DNA from: Gaiellasilicea sp963763755
Lineage (GTDB): Bacteria > Actinomycetota > Thermoleophilia > Gaiellales > Gaiellaceae
NCBI GenBank assembly: GCA_963763755.1
Contig: CAVXQE010000012.1
Coordinates: 186,001-250,000 of the forward strand
Length of the DNA: 64,000 bases
Direction of reading: 5' to 3'
The notes beneath the pieces were generated by a model. That model made no database searches. It was not told where the DNA came from and was given only the letters and a program-made list of their open reading frames with translations. Made by a program: the position numbers and the translations under genes. This document shows, piece by piece, positions 28,529-36,464 of the stretch. The number at the start of each line of letters is the position of its first letter. The stretch's first letter is position 1.

Positions 28529-29388
28529 AGGCGACCGTTCGCGGCTGTCGCGGCTCGCTGGCCGCGCCCGGCACGGATACCGTCGGCTACGGCGGGAACA
28601 CCGCCTGCCTGGCGCTGGTGCTCGCCGACGACACCCCGCTGATCCTCGATGCCGGCACCGGCATCCGCCTGCTCGGGCTCGAGCTGGCGCGTGCCTTCCC
28701 GCGCCCGATCCACATTCTGCTCACGCACCTGCACCTCGACCACCTCGAGGGCCTGGGGTTGTTCGCGCCGATCTGGATGCCGCAGACGGAGCTGCACATC
28801 TGGGGGCCGCCATCGCCGGTCGCCAGCCTGGCCGAGCGGATCGCCCGCTACTTCTCGCCGCCGCTCTTTCCGGTGCAGCTCTCGGAGGTGCCGGCGCAGG
28901 TCGTCTGCCACGATCTACCGGCCGAGGAGTTCCGGATCGGCTCGGCGACGGTGCTCGCGCAGCCGGTCACGCACCGCGGGCCGACGGTCGGCGTGCGCGT
29001 GGACGACGCCGACCGCTCGGTCGCCTACATCCCCGACCACGAGCCCTACCTCGGCCTCGAGCCGGAGGAGGCGGAGCCGGGCTGGCTGTCCGGCTACGCG
29101 CTCGCGGCCGAGGTCGGCACGCTCGTCCACGACGCCCAGTACTCGGAGGCCGAATACCGCCAGCGGCGCGGCTTCGGGCACTCGAGCGTCGCGCACGCGG
29201 TCGCGTTCTCCCGCGCCGTGAACGCCAGCCAGCTCATCCTCTTCCACCACGACCCGCTGCACTCCGACGGCGAACTCGACGCGCTGGGCACGCGGGCGAG
29301 AGAGCTCTGGGCCGACACGCGCAGGCCACCACAACTCGCCCGCGACGGGATGCAACTCGACCTGGACCCCCCGCCCTCCTCCTGGTAG
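28525..29388 (+). CDS. MBL-fold metallo-hydrolase
   Basis: GTG 28525 lies within the stop of the PAS gene. The 287-residue protein begins MKATVRGCRGSLAAPG, includes GGNTACLALVL and LDAGTGIRLLG, and has the zinc motif LLTHLHLDHLEGL. Further ligands are in QPVTHRGPTVG, PDHEPYLG and the end HHDPLHSD. This is the PhnP/RNase Z-like subgroup of metallo-beta-lactamase folds, often phosphodiesterases on cyclic or nucleotide substrates. The coupling to a PAS protein suggests a signal-controlled phosphodiesterase, but the substrate is unknown. Confidence 0.85.
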   Translation: MKATVRGCRGSLAAPGTDTVGYGGNTACLALVLADDTPLILDAGTGIRLLGLELARAFPRPIHILLTHLHLDHLEGLGLFAPIWMPQTELHIWGPPSPVASLAERIARYFSPPLFPVQLSEVPAQVVCHDLPAEEFRIGSATVLAQPVTHRGPTVGVRVDDADRSVAYIPDHEPYLGLEPEEAEPGWLSGYALAAEVGTLVHDAQYSEAEYRQRRGFGHSSVAHAVAFSRAVNASQLILFHHDPLHSDGELDALGTRARELWADTRRPPQLARDGMQLDLDPPPSSW

Positions 29389-29390
29389 CC

Positions 29391-29920
29391 GCGTCGTGGC
29401 CCGCACCGGGATTCCCGCGGGCGTCCAGATCATGCGAGCCCGCTGCGTCATAGGCACAAAGCCGAGCGACTTCATCCCGCACCCGGGCCAGAAGGTGTTC
29501 GCGTTCGGCGCGTGCGTCGCCATCCCCGCTCGCCACGAGCATATGAGCTGCGCGACGCGCAGGCTGCCGCGGTAGCGAGAGGAGCACGATGCCGGGCGAC
29601 ACCTTGGGTGTGCGCTCGTGCAAGGTTGGCCGCGAGCGGACGCGGAAGCGCGGGAAGCCCGCGCGCTCGTCACCGTGTAGCCGCCGCCCTAGAACTGGCG
29701 GGTTCAAATTCGGAGGTCGAGGTTCGGCGTCCAGGCGCTCGCGTTCGATCCGGGTTCAAGCTGGCGGGGGTCGATGGCTGACCGTGAGGCTGACCTCGCC
29801 GAGGTGAGGCGAGCCGGTAAGCGGGCTGGCGCCGCGAGTGCGTCTGCTCACCGAGCAGAAGACCGGCGTGAATCAGGCTGTGACGGTGACTACGAGGCGT
29901 CGAGCTGAGCGGCCAACTGC
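29391..29920. other. Gap of 530 bases without a convincing gene
   Basis: Open frames on both strands have no domain similarity or ribosome sites that I recognise. Around 29690-29770 there are two GGGTTCAA-type stretches that recall T-arms, but no complete tRNA can be folded. A short motif (AGTGCGTCTGCT, then GAGCAGA) occurs at about 29838 and again at about 30298. Confidence 0.4.
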
Positions 29921-30181
29921 TTACTTCTTAGATACGGCGCTGCTCCGCCGCGATGTCTGCGCCTGCTCCTCGAGTGAGTCCACGCGCCTCTCCAAATCCA
30001 CGACCCGTGGATCGCCGTCGCTGACCGCATCGGCGGCCGTACGGAATAGCTCCTCGAAGATGCCCAGCGCCCCGGCGAACATCCGCAGCGGGAGGGCGAC
30101 GAGATTGCGCATCGCGTCCTCGCTCGAGTCCGCGAGCCGGGCGATCGCGTGACCGCTGTTCGCCTCCGCTTCCTGGGCCAT
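29921..30181 (-). CDS. Small helical coiled-coil protein, unknown
   Basis: ATG 30181 gives 86 residues. The middle is an amphipathic helix with hydrophobic face (AMRNLVALPLRMFAGALGIF, then EELFRTAADAVSD). The end is a short coiled coil (VVDLERRVDSLEEQ) and a basic tail (TSRRSSAVSKK). The pattern resembles small phasin-like or granule-associated proteins, but no family is identified. It lies alone, 97 bases beyond the next reverse-strand small gene. Confidence 0.55.
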   Translation of the reverse strand: MAQEAEANSGHAIARLADSSEDAMRNLVALPLRMFAGALGIFEELFRTAADAVSDGDPRVVDLERRVDSLEEQAQTSRRSSAVSKK

Positions 30182-30278
30182 GACGAGACGATAGCGCGTT
30201 CCGTGAGCGCCCAGGAAGCGGACGCGGGGATGGTCGAGGCTGACCTAACAGCTGACCGCGAAGCGGGAGGCCGCTGAC

Positions 30279-30578
30279 TCAGTCGGTTTGAGCGGGAAGT
30301 GCGTCTGCTGCGGGAGCAGAGAGCCCGCCCTCGCCGAACAGCGCACGGAGCTCACGAAGGCTCGTATCCTCGCCCCGCTGAAGCTTCCCAATCGTGCTGT
30401 CCATTGACGCTGTAGCGCTCACCTCCACGAGCGGATCCACGGCGTCAAGCACTCTCAGAGCCACGTTCGCGGACGCTGCGCCGCCGTCCGGATCGAGCGC
30501 GGTTCGCATGATCTGATCGGCGAGCGGCGCGGCTTTTTGCAGCGCAGCGAGCCGCAATGCTGCTCTGGGGCCGAGCAC
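30279..30578 (-). CDS. Small alpha-helical protein, unknown
   Basis: The frame encodes 99 residues: an N-terminal helical repeat (PRAALRLAALQKAAPLADQI), then ALDPDGGAASANVALRVLDAVDPL, and a C-terminal region (LQRGEDTSLRELRALFGEGG). The arrangement of helices with a DPDG turn is like HEAT-type or phage small-terminase-like proteins, but I cannot assign a family. It would be transcribed in the same direction as tRNA-Gly and RNase HI, from which it is now separated by the inserted 3.2-kb block. Confidence 0.5.
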   Translation of the reverse strand: MLGPRAALRLAALQKAAPLADQIMRTALDPDGGAASANVALRVLDAVDPLVEVSATASMDSTIGKLQRGEDTSLRELRALFGEGGLSAPAADALPAQTD

Positions 30579-30721
30579 GGCGCCGTTGCCCTAGGTGCCG
30601 TGTGAGCTTCATCTGGGCTCTCAGTTCCCTCTTGGCTTCATGGGCCGAGGGTGGATGCTGCGCGAGGGTCTACGGCGATGCCGATACCCAATGAGGCCCG
30701 GAGCACAGAAAAGCCCCGATT

Positions 30722-32448
30722 AAAATTCGGCGCTCCGGGCGGCACCTGCTGGAGTTGCTCAACGACATCCTCGACCTGTCGAAGGTCGAGGCGGGAAAGA
30801 TGGAGCTCGAGCTTGCCGACACGCCCGTGAGCGCCGCGCTCGAGCAGAGTGTTGCGATGGTCGGCGAGCGCGCGAGCCAGCATGGTCTCGCGCTCGAGGT
30901 CAGGGTCGATCCCGACGTTGCGGATGTCGTCGCGGATCCGTTGCGGTTGAAGCAAGTCGCGCTCAATCTGCTCTCGAACGCCGTGAAGTTCACGCCCCCC
31001 GGAGGGAAGGTGAAGGTACGTGCTCGGCGTGTGGGCGACGAGGTTTACGTGACGGTGGAGGACACGGGGATCGGGATCTCGGCACAGGATCAGGCGCGGA
31101 TTTTCGAGTCGTTCGAGCAGGGACGCAGTGGCCACTCTGCCGGCTCCGAGGGGACGGGGCTGGGGCTGACGCTCTCGAAGCGAATCGTGGAACTACACGG
31201 AGGCCGCCTCTGGGTCGAGAGCCGGCTCGGTGAAGGCAGTGCCTTCACGTTCACCGTTCCAGCGGCGACGAGTGCGACAGAGGTGAATGGTGTGCGTCCG
31301 CTCGTCGATGCGCAGGCGCCCCGCCCGACCCGGACGAGGACGATTCTCGTTGTCGAAGACGATCCGGATTCACTCGAGCTGATGACGATCTACCTCCACG
31401 GGGCCGCATTCGATGTGCGGGTCGCGCGCAACGGCGAGGAGGGGCTCGAGCTCGCGCGCGCGCTCCAGCCGAGCGCGATCGTCCTCGACATCATGCTCCC
31501 GCGGCTGGACGGCTGGGAGGTGCTCTCCCTGCTCAAAGCGGATCCTCGCACCGCGGGCATTCCGGTGGTGATTGTCTCGATGCTCGACGAACGCGGCCGA
31601 GGCTTCGCCCTCGGCGCAGCCGACTACCTCGTCAAGCCGGTCACCCGCGACCACGTCGCTGCCGCGCTCTCGCGCTGCGCGACGACCGCGCCGGAAATCG
31701 TGCTGGCGCTGAGCGACGACCCGTCGGTGCTCGAGTTGCTGGATTCCGTCGCTTCGCACGGCGGCTACCGCGCTGTTGCGCGCCACGGACGAGGACACCG
31801 CCGTGGCGTTCGCCGAAGCGGAGCATCCGGCGGTGATGATCGTCGACGTGCTCACGACCGGAGTCGATGCGTTCGACGTGATCTCCCGGGTCCGAGCCGA
31901 CCCTCGAGACCGCGGCTGTCGCGATCGTCGTGCTGACAGCTGAGATGACGACGGACAGCAAGCAGCGCCTCCACGGTCAGATCGATCGCGTCGCCCAGAA
32001 GAGCGAACTCGATCGCACGACGCTGCTCGCGCTGATCCAGTCCGTAGCGAACGCGGACGACACATTGGGCGAGCTGATCTTGATCGTGGAGGACAACGAG
32101 GCGACGCTGACGCTGCTGCGCGACGTCCTGGGCGCGCACGGGTATCGCGTTCTCGAGGCGTCTTCGGCCGAGGACGGCCTCACGCTCGCTCGCGCAGAGC
32201 GGCCGCAGCTCATCCTCATGGACGTTCAGCTTCCGGGAATGGACGGGCTTGCTGCCCTGCGCGCGCTGCGCGCGGAGCCGGAGACGGCCCGGACGCCGGT
32301 GATCGCCGTGACTGCGCTCGCCATGAGGGACGACCGGGACCGGCTCCTCGCGGGCGGTTTCGACGGTTACCTAGAGAAGCCGGTAAACGTCCGCGAACTT
32401 CCGTCGTACGTTCGCGCCCACCTGACGCCCGACGCCGTCGACACATGA
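30722..32448 (+). pseudogene. Hybrid histidine kinase with three receiver domains, 5'-truncated and frameshifted
   Basis: The sequence enters in the middle of the HisKA helix (SGRHLLELLNDILDLSKVEAG); the phospho-accepting His and any sensor are missing. The ATPase domain is complete (NLLSNAVKFTPPGG, VEDTGIGIS, EGTGLGLTLSKRIVELHGG). Three receiver domains follow: ILVVEDDPDSLEL with VLDIMLP, a second with IVDVLTTGVDAFD, and a third, LILIVEDNEATL with ILMDVQLPGMDGL. The second receiver is split by frame changes near 31772 and 31902 and lacks part of the acidic pocket. The stop overlaps the next gene by 4 bases. The cut 5' end coincides with the edge of the inserted segment. Confidence 0.8.
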
Positions 32449-33935
32449 ATACGCCGCTCCCCCGCGTTCTGGTCGTGGACGACACCGCTGCGAACGTCGA
32501 CCTGCTCGAGGCGATGCTCAGCGCACGCGGCTATGAGGTCGAGGGCGTCAACTCTGGAGCGGAGGCTCTCGAGCGGCTGGCGCTCGATCCGCGGCCCGAT
32601 CTGGTCCTGCTCGACATCGTCATGCCCGAGATGGACGGATATGAGTTGTGCCGGCGCATCCGAGCGACGCCGGCTACGGAGCTCCTTCCCGTAGTGATGA
32701 TCACCGCGAGCAGCGTAGAGGAGAAGCTGAAGGCGCTCGAGGCCGGGGCAGACGACTTCGTCATGAAACCGTTTGACAAGGCGGAGCTGCTCGCACGCGT
32801 CCGCTCGCTGATCCGGATCAAGCAGTATCACGACACCATCCTCAACCAGGCGGCGGAGCTCGCCGACTGGAATCGACAGCTCGAACAGCGGGTCGAGGAA
32901 CAGGTCGCAGAGCTCGAACGCATGGGCCGGCTCAAGCGGTTCCTCGCGCCGCAGGTCGCAAACCTCATCATCACGTCCGGCGACGAGTCCTTCCTCGAGA
33001 GCCATCGGCGCGAGATCACGGTAGTCCTCTGCGACCTTCGTGGCTTCGTTCCGTTCGCCGAGACTGTCGAACCCGAGGTGACGATGAGCGTCCTTGGCGA
33101 GTATCACGAGGCGTTGGGCGATCTCGTCTTCCGGTTCGAGGGGACGCTCGAGCGCTTTACCGGAGACGGACTGATGGTCTTCTTCAACGATCCGATGCCC
33201 TGTGACGATCCGCCGCTCCACGCGGTCCGGATGGCCGTCGCCATGCGGAACCGCGTCGGCGAGCTCGAGGAACGCTGGCGTCGCAGCGGGCACGACCTCG
33301 GTTTTGCCGTCGGGATCGCGCACGGCTACGCCACGCTCGGTCGCGTCGGGTTCGGGGGTCGGTTCGACTACGCAGCGATTGGAACGGTGACGAACCTCGC
33401 GTCGCGCCTCTGCGACGCAGCGAAGGCAGGGCAGATCCTGGTTAGTCCTCGAGTGCACGCCGCAGTCCAGTCTCTCGTCGTTTCGAACGAGGTCGGCGAG
33501 CTTCAGCTGAAGGGCTTCTCCCGCCCCGTCATCGCTCACGAGATCCTTGGGGTCGACGCGGCGCGCGTGCGCGAGTGAGCGAGGTGCGCTCGACGGGGAC
33601 GGAAACGCTCGCGTCCTTGACCGAGCGTCAGCGCGAGGAACGGTTCGAGTCGCTCCAGCAACGGCTGCCGGCGGTGTGGAGCGCAATGCGCATGAACCTC
33701 GCCGGCGAGTCGATCGTCGTTGTTCCTTCGGTGACGCTCGATCGGGTCGTCGACCGGCGCGCGCCGGTGCAGGCGTACGAAGAGCGCCTGCTCTTCCTCC
33801 TTCTCCTCCTTCGGCAGCCGCGGCTGCAGGTGATCTACGTCACGTCGACGGAGATCGATCCCACGATTGTCGAGTACTACCTCTCGCTGCTCTCAGGTGT
33901 CATACCGAGTCACGCCCGTGCACGGCTCCATCCGG
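30731..33935. other. 3.2-kb segment interrupting the tRNA-Gly terminator
   Basis: The left flank ends AAAAGCCCCGATTAAAATTCGG (30709-30730 region) and the right flank begins GGCTTTT (33936). Joined, they form one clean hairpin: GAAAAGCCCCGA, loop TTAAAA, TTCGGGGCTTTT, directly downstream of tRNA-Gly. The segment between them begins inside a histidine kinase and ends inside a PGM1-like gene, so both edge genes are cut. CGG is shared by both edges, as a duplication or as microhomology. Confidence 0.6.
32445..33578 (+). CDS. Response regulator fused to class III adenylate/guanylate cyclase
   Basis: The 377-residue protein has a receiver domain (residues 7-125, VLVVDDTAANVDLL, phospho-Asp in VLLDIVMPEMDGY). 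A coiled-coil linker follows (NQAAELADWNRQLEQRVEEQ). The class III cyclase domain is at about 190-370 (VVLCDLRGFVPFAE, RFTGDGLMVFFNDP, FDYAAIGTVTNLASRLCDAA). The metal-binding aspartates (CDLRG, TGDGL) are present. ATG 32445 overlaps the hybrid kinase stop (ATGA), and the next gene starts at GTG within its own stop, so all three were one operon: kinase with receivers, cyclase output, and a ligase-like protein. Confidence 0.9.
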   Translation: MNTPLPRVLVVDDTAANVDLLEAMLSARGYEVEGVNSGAEALERLALDPRPDLVLLDIVMPEMDGYELCRRIRATPATELLPVVMITASSVEEKLKALEAGADDFVMKPFDKAELLARVRSLIRIKQYHDTILNQAAELADWNRQLEQRVEEQVAELERMGRLKRFLAPQVANLIITSGDESFLESHRREITVVLCDLRGFVPFAETVEPEVTMSVLGEYHEALGDLVFRFEGTLERFTGDGLMVFFNDPMPCDDPPLHAVRMAVAMRNRVGELEERWRRSGHDLGFAVGIAHGYATLGRVGFGGRFDYAAIGTVTNLASRLCDAAKAGQILVSPRVHAAVQSLVVSNEVGELQLKGFSRPVIAHEILGVDAARVRE

Positions 33936-33946
33936 GGCTTTTGTGA
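33575..33946 (+). pseudogene. N-terminal fragment of a PGM1-related ATP-grasp-type ligase
   Basis: GTG 33575 overlaps the cyclase stop. The 123 codons include SIVVVPSVTLDRVVDR, EERLLFLLLLLRQPRLQVIY and PTIVEYYLSLLSGVIPSHAR, which resemble the first domain of peptide ligase PGM1-related proteins (normally about 400 residues or more with an ATP-grasp core). The sequence leaves the family pattern after ARLHP, and stops at the base next to the 3' end of tRNA-Gly. The truncation coincides with the right edge of the inserted segment. Confidence 0.6.
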
Positions 33947-34020
33947 AGCGGATGATGGGACTCGAACCCACGACCTTCTGCATGGCAAGCAGACGCTCTA
34001 GCCAACTGAGCTACATCCGC
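33947..34020 (-). tRNA. tRNA-Gly (anticodon GCC)
   Basis: The 74-base reverse-strand sequence folds as a cloverleaf: acceptor GCGGATG/CATCCGC, D arm GCTC...GAGC, anticodon stem TCTGC/GCAGA with loop TTGCCAT, T arm GTGGGTTCGAGTCCCAT and discriminator T. U73 is normal for glycine. CCA is not encoded. Its downstream terminator has been split by an insertion. Confidence 0.92.
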
Positions 34021-34043
34021 GTGGGCCGGAAGTATAGCGACGG

Positions 34044-34451
34044 TCAGCCGGCGGCTTCGGCGTCGAGCGCCTCGTTCACGAGCTGGTCGGCGAGCTTGTT
34101 CTGCTCACGCCGGACGGCCCTGTAGCTGACCGATCCGACCTCGCGCGCGAGACGCGACGCCTGCGCCGAGAGGCCCCGCAGCGCCTCGTTCTTCACCCGG
34201 TACTCGCCGCGCATCTGCTTCACCATCAGTTCCGAGTCGGAGATCACCTCGAGCTCGGTCACCCCCACCTCGGCCGCCTTCTCGAGCCCGGCGACGAGGG
34301 CGCTGTACTCGGCGACGTTGTTCGTGGCGACGCCGATCGCCTCGCCGTGGGCCGCAAGCACGGTCCCGTCCTCGGCCTCGAGCACATAGGCATAGGCCGC
34401 AGGCCCAGGATTGCCGCGAGAACCACCGTCGGTCGAAAGCGTCGCCTTCAC
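34044..34451 (-). CDS. rnhA: Ribonuclease HI family protein
   Basis: The 135-residue protein is a single RNase H fold. STDGGSRGNPGPAAYAYVL holds the first catalytic Asp and the usual GNPG turn. NNVAEYSALVAGLEKA has the Glu, VISDSELMVKQM the second Asp, and RREQNKLADQLVNEAL the last Asp. It removes RNA from RNA-DNA hybrids in the cytoplasm. It is the short form without basic protrusion. It lies 23 bases beyond tRNA-Gly on the same strand, and downstream of the cupin and ALDH genes, from which two palindromes and a hairpin separate it. Confidence 0.92.
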   Translation of the reverse strand: MKATLSTDGGSRGNPGPAAYAYVLEAEDGTVLAAHGEAIGVATNNVAEYSALVAGLEKAAEVGVTELEVISDSELMVKQMRGEYRVKNEALRGLSAQASRLAREVGSVSYRAVRREQNKLADQLVNEALDAEAAG

Positions 34452-34470
34452 CCCACCCGTCCCGAAAGGA

Positions 34471-34578
34471 CTTTGTGTTTCAGAAACACAAGCTCATCCG
34501 CGGCGGTGCAAGATCGGATTCCCCTGCAAGCCGGCGGTTTTGCGCCGCAGGGGAGACTTTGTGTTTCTGAAACACAAG
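34471..34578. repeat. Pair of near-identical palindromes flanking a hairpin
   Basis: Two palindromes with arms TTGTGTTTC and GAAACACAA occur at 34473-34491 (centre A) and 34559-34577 (centre T), 86 bases apart in the same orientation. They also share flanking CT and G. Between them is a compound hairpin (CCCCTGC at 34521-34527 with GCAGGGG at 34547-34553, and an inner GGCG/CGCC stem). The block lies between the cupin stop and the RNase HI start. It may hold operators or be a small palindromic repeat element. Confidence 0.75.
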
Positions 34579-34585
34579 GGCGGGT

Positions 34586-34942
34586 TCAGAGCTCGATCTC
34601 GGGTGCGGCCTCGACACCCGAGTCGCCGGTGTTCGGCGTGCCGTCGGACTCGATCAGCAGGATCTCGGCGCCCTCCTCCGAGACCGGGCAGTGCTCGACG
34701 CCCGCCGGAACGACGTACAGGTCGCCCGGGCCGAGCTCGATCTCGCGGTCGCGCAGCTTGATCGTCAGCTGCCCCTTGACGACGAGGAAGAAGTCGTCGG
34801 TGTCGGGGTGCGCGTGCCAGACGAACTCGCCAAGGGTCTTCGCGACCTGGAGCTTGTTGCCGTTGTACCGCCCGACGATCCTCGGCGAGAACGGCTCGTC
34901 GAACGTCGCAAGCGTCTCGGCGAGGTTGACCTTGTCCTGCAT
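34586..34942 (-). CDS. Cupin domain protein
   Basis: This is a 118-residue single cupin barrel. Metal ligands are visible in WHAHPDTDDFFLVVKG (HxH and acidic residue) and the second motif PGDLYVVPAGVEHCP (His). The C-terminal tail is acidic. Cupins of this size act as small dioxygenases, isomerases or ligand-binding proteins; no substrate can be read. The ATG lies directly after the stop of the aldehyde dehydrogenase (no spacer), so both are translated from one message and may work on linked substrates. Confidence 0.88.
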   Translation of the reverse strand: MQDKVNLAETLATFDEPFSPRIVGRYNGNKLQVAKTLGEFVWHAHPDTDDFFLVVKGQLTIKLRDREIELGPGDLYVVPAGVEHCPVSEEGAEILLIESDGTPNTGDSGVEAAPEIEL

Positions 34943-36439
34943 CTACTCGACGTTGTCGATCTGTGCCCGCTGCAGCTTCCCGGAGTAGTCGATGTACAGC
35001 GACTTCCACTCCGTGAAGACGTCGAGTGCTGCCTGACCCGCCTCGCGGTGGCCGTTGCCGGTGTCCTTGGTGCCGCCGAACGGAAGGTGCACCTCGGCGC
35101 CGGTCGTGCCGGCGTTGATGTACGTGATGCCGGTCTGCAGATCCCGCATCGCGCGGAACGCCTTGTTGACGTCGCGGGTGAAGATCGAGGACGAGAGCCC
35201 GTAGCGGATGCCGTTCGCGACGCGGATCGCCTCGTCGAAGTCCTTGACCGGGATCAGCGCCGTCGTCGGGCCGAAGATCTCCTCCTGGGCGATTCGCATC
35301 TGCGGATCGACGTCCGCGAAGATCGTCGGGCGGTAGAAGAAGCCCTTGCCGAGGTCGCCCTCGGTCGCCGCTTCGCCGCCGGTGAGGAGCTTGGCGCCCT
35401 CGCCCGTGCCGATCCCCGTATACGAGTGGATCTTGTCGAGCGACTCCTGGTTGATCACAGGCCCGAGGTCGGTCTCGGGATCCCAGCCGGGGCCGATCCG
35501 CATCTTCTCGGCGCGCGCGACGAGCCGCTTCTGGAGCTCGCCGTACACCGCCTCGTGGACGATCACCCGGCTCGCGGCCGTGCAACGCTGACCGGAGGTA
35601 CCGAACGCAGACCAGACGATCCCTTCCACCGCGAGCTCGAGGTCGGCGTCGTCGAGGACGATGATCGCGTTCTTGCCGCCGAGCTCCAGGTGGACGTGCT
35701 TCAAGTGGTCGGCGGCCGCCTTCGTGACCGCGACCCCGGTCTCGCGCGAGCCGGTGAAGGTGATGATCGGAACGTCCGGGTGGCGGACGAGCCGCTCGCC
35801 GGCCTCCTCGCCGTAGCCGTGCACGAGGTTCACGACCCCGTCCGGCAGCCCCGACTCGCCGAGCAGCTCGATGAAGCGCTCGGCCAGGGCCGGCGTGTCC
35901 TCCGCCGGCTTCAGCACGACCGTGTTCCCGCAGACGAGGGCGGGCGCGAGCTTCCAGGCGGGGATCGCGATCGGGAAGTTCCAGGGCGTGATCGCTCCGA
36001 CCACTCCGACCGGCATCCGCACCGACATCTGGAACTTGTCCCGCAGCTCGGAGGGCGTCGTCTGGCCGAACAGGCGGCGGCCTTCGCCGGCCATGTAGAT
36101 CGACATGTCGATTGCTTCCTGGACGTCGCCGCCGGCCTCCGCGAGCACCTTGCCCATCTCGCGGCTCATCAGCTCCGTCAGCTCGTCCTTCTGGTCCTCG
36201 AGCAGGCGGGCGAAGCGGAAGAGGACGTTCCCGCGCTCCGGCGCAGGCGTGAGCCGCCACTCCTCGAACGCGGCCTTCGCGGCTTCGACGGCGCGATCGA
36301 CGTCCTCTGCCGCCGAGCGAGGGAAGGTCCCGACCGTGTCGCCGTTCGCGGGTGTCCGCGACTCGAAAGTCTCACCCGAGGCTGCGTCGGTCCACTCGCC
36401 GCCGACGTAGTTCTTGCTCTGCTTCGCCGTGACCGCCAT
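34943..36439 (-). CDS. NAD(P)+-dependent aldehyde dehydrogenase
   Basis: The 498-residue enzyme shows the complete ALDH order. These are NYVGGEW at the N-terminus, PWNFPIAIPAWKLAPAL for cofactor binding, ITFTGSRETG, the general base Glu in HLELGGKNAIIVL, and the catalytic Cys in GTSGQRCTAASR. EEIFGPTTALI and the C-terminal PFGGTKDTGNGHREAG follow. The wording (VKDFDEAIRVANGIRYGL, THxxGGTKxTGNG-like end) is close to the alpha-aminoadipic semialdehyde/ALDH7 and succinate-semialdehyde groups, but exact substrate is open. It is the first gene of a two-gene unit with the cupin. No frameshift is seen in this stretch. Confidence 0.93.
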   Translation of the reverse strand: MAVTAKQSKNYVGGEWTDAASGETFESRTPANGDTVGTFPRSAAEDVDRAVEAAKAAFEEWRLTPAPERGNVLFRFARLLEDQKDELTELMSREMGKVLAEAGGDVQEAIDMSIYMAGEGRRLFGQTTPSELRDKFQMSVRMPVGVVGAITPWNFPIAIPAWKLAPALVCGNTVVLKPAEDTPALAERFIELLGESGLPDGVVNLVHGYGEEAGERLVRHPDVPIITFTGSRETGVAVTKAAADHLKHVHLELGGKNAIIVLDDADLELAVEGIVWSAFGTSGQRCTAASRVIVHEAVYGELQKRLVARAEKMRIGPGWDPETDLGPVINQESLDKIHSYTGIGTGEGAKLLTGGEAATEGDLGKGFFYRPTIFADVDPQMRIAQEEIFGPTTALIPVKDFDEAIRVANGIRYGLSSSIFTRDVNKAFRAMRDLQTGITYINAGTTGAEVHLPFGGTKDTGNGHREAGQAALDVFTEWKSLYIDYSGKLQRAQIDNVE

Positions 36440-36464
36440 CGGGGCGGAGTGTAGTCGGCAGGGT

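Noticed and set aside
29660..29780. tRNA-like T-arm sequences (GGGTTCAA)
   Set aside because: No acceptor and anticodon stems could be paired to form a cloverleaf.
29776..30300. Short repeated stretches around AGTGCGTCTGCT that could be an IS3-type transposase remnant
   Set aside because: Translated pieces do not match any transposase beyond chance, and no terminal inverted repeats or DDE residues are visible.
31930..32448. Separate single-domain response regulator gene
   Set aside because: The preceding frames supply the rest of the second receiver domain, so this is the end of the hybrid kinase after a frameshift, not an independent gene.
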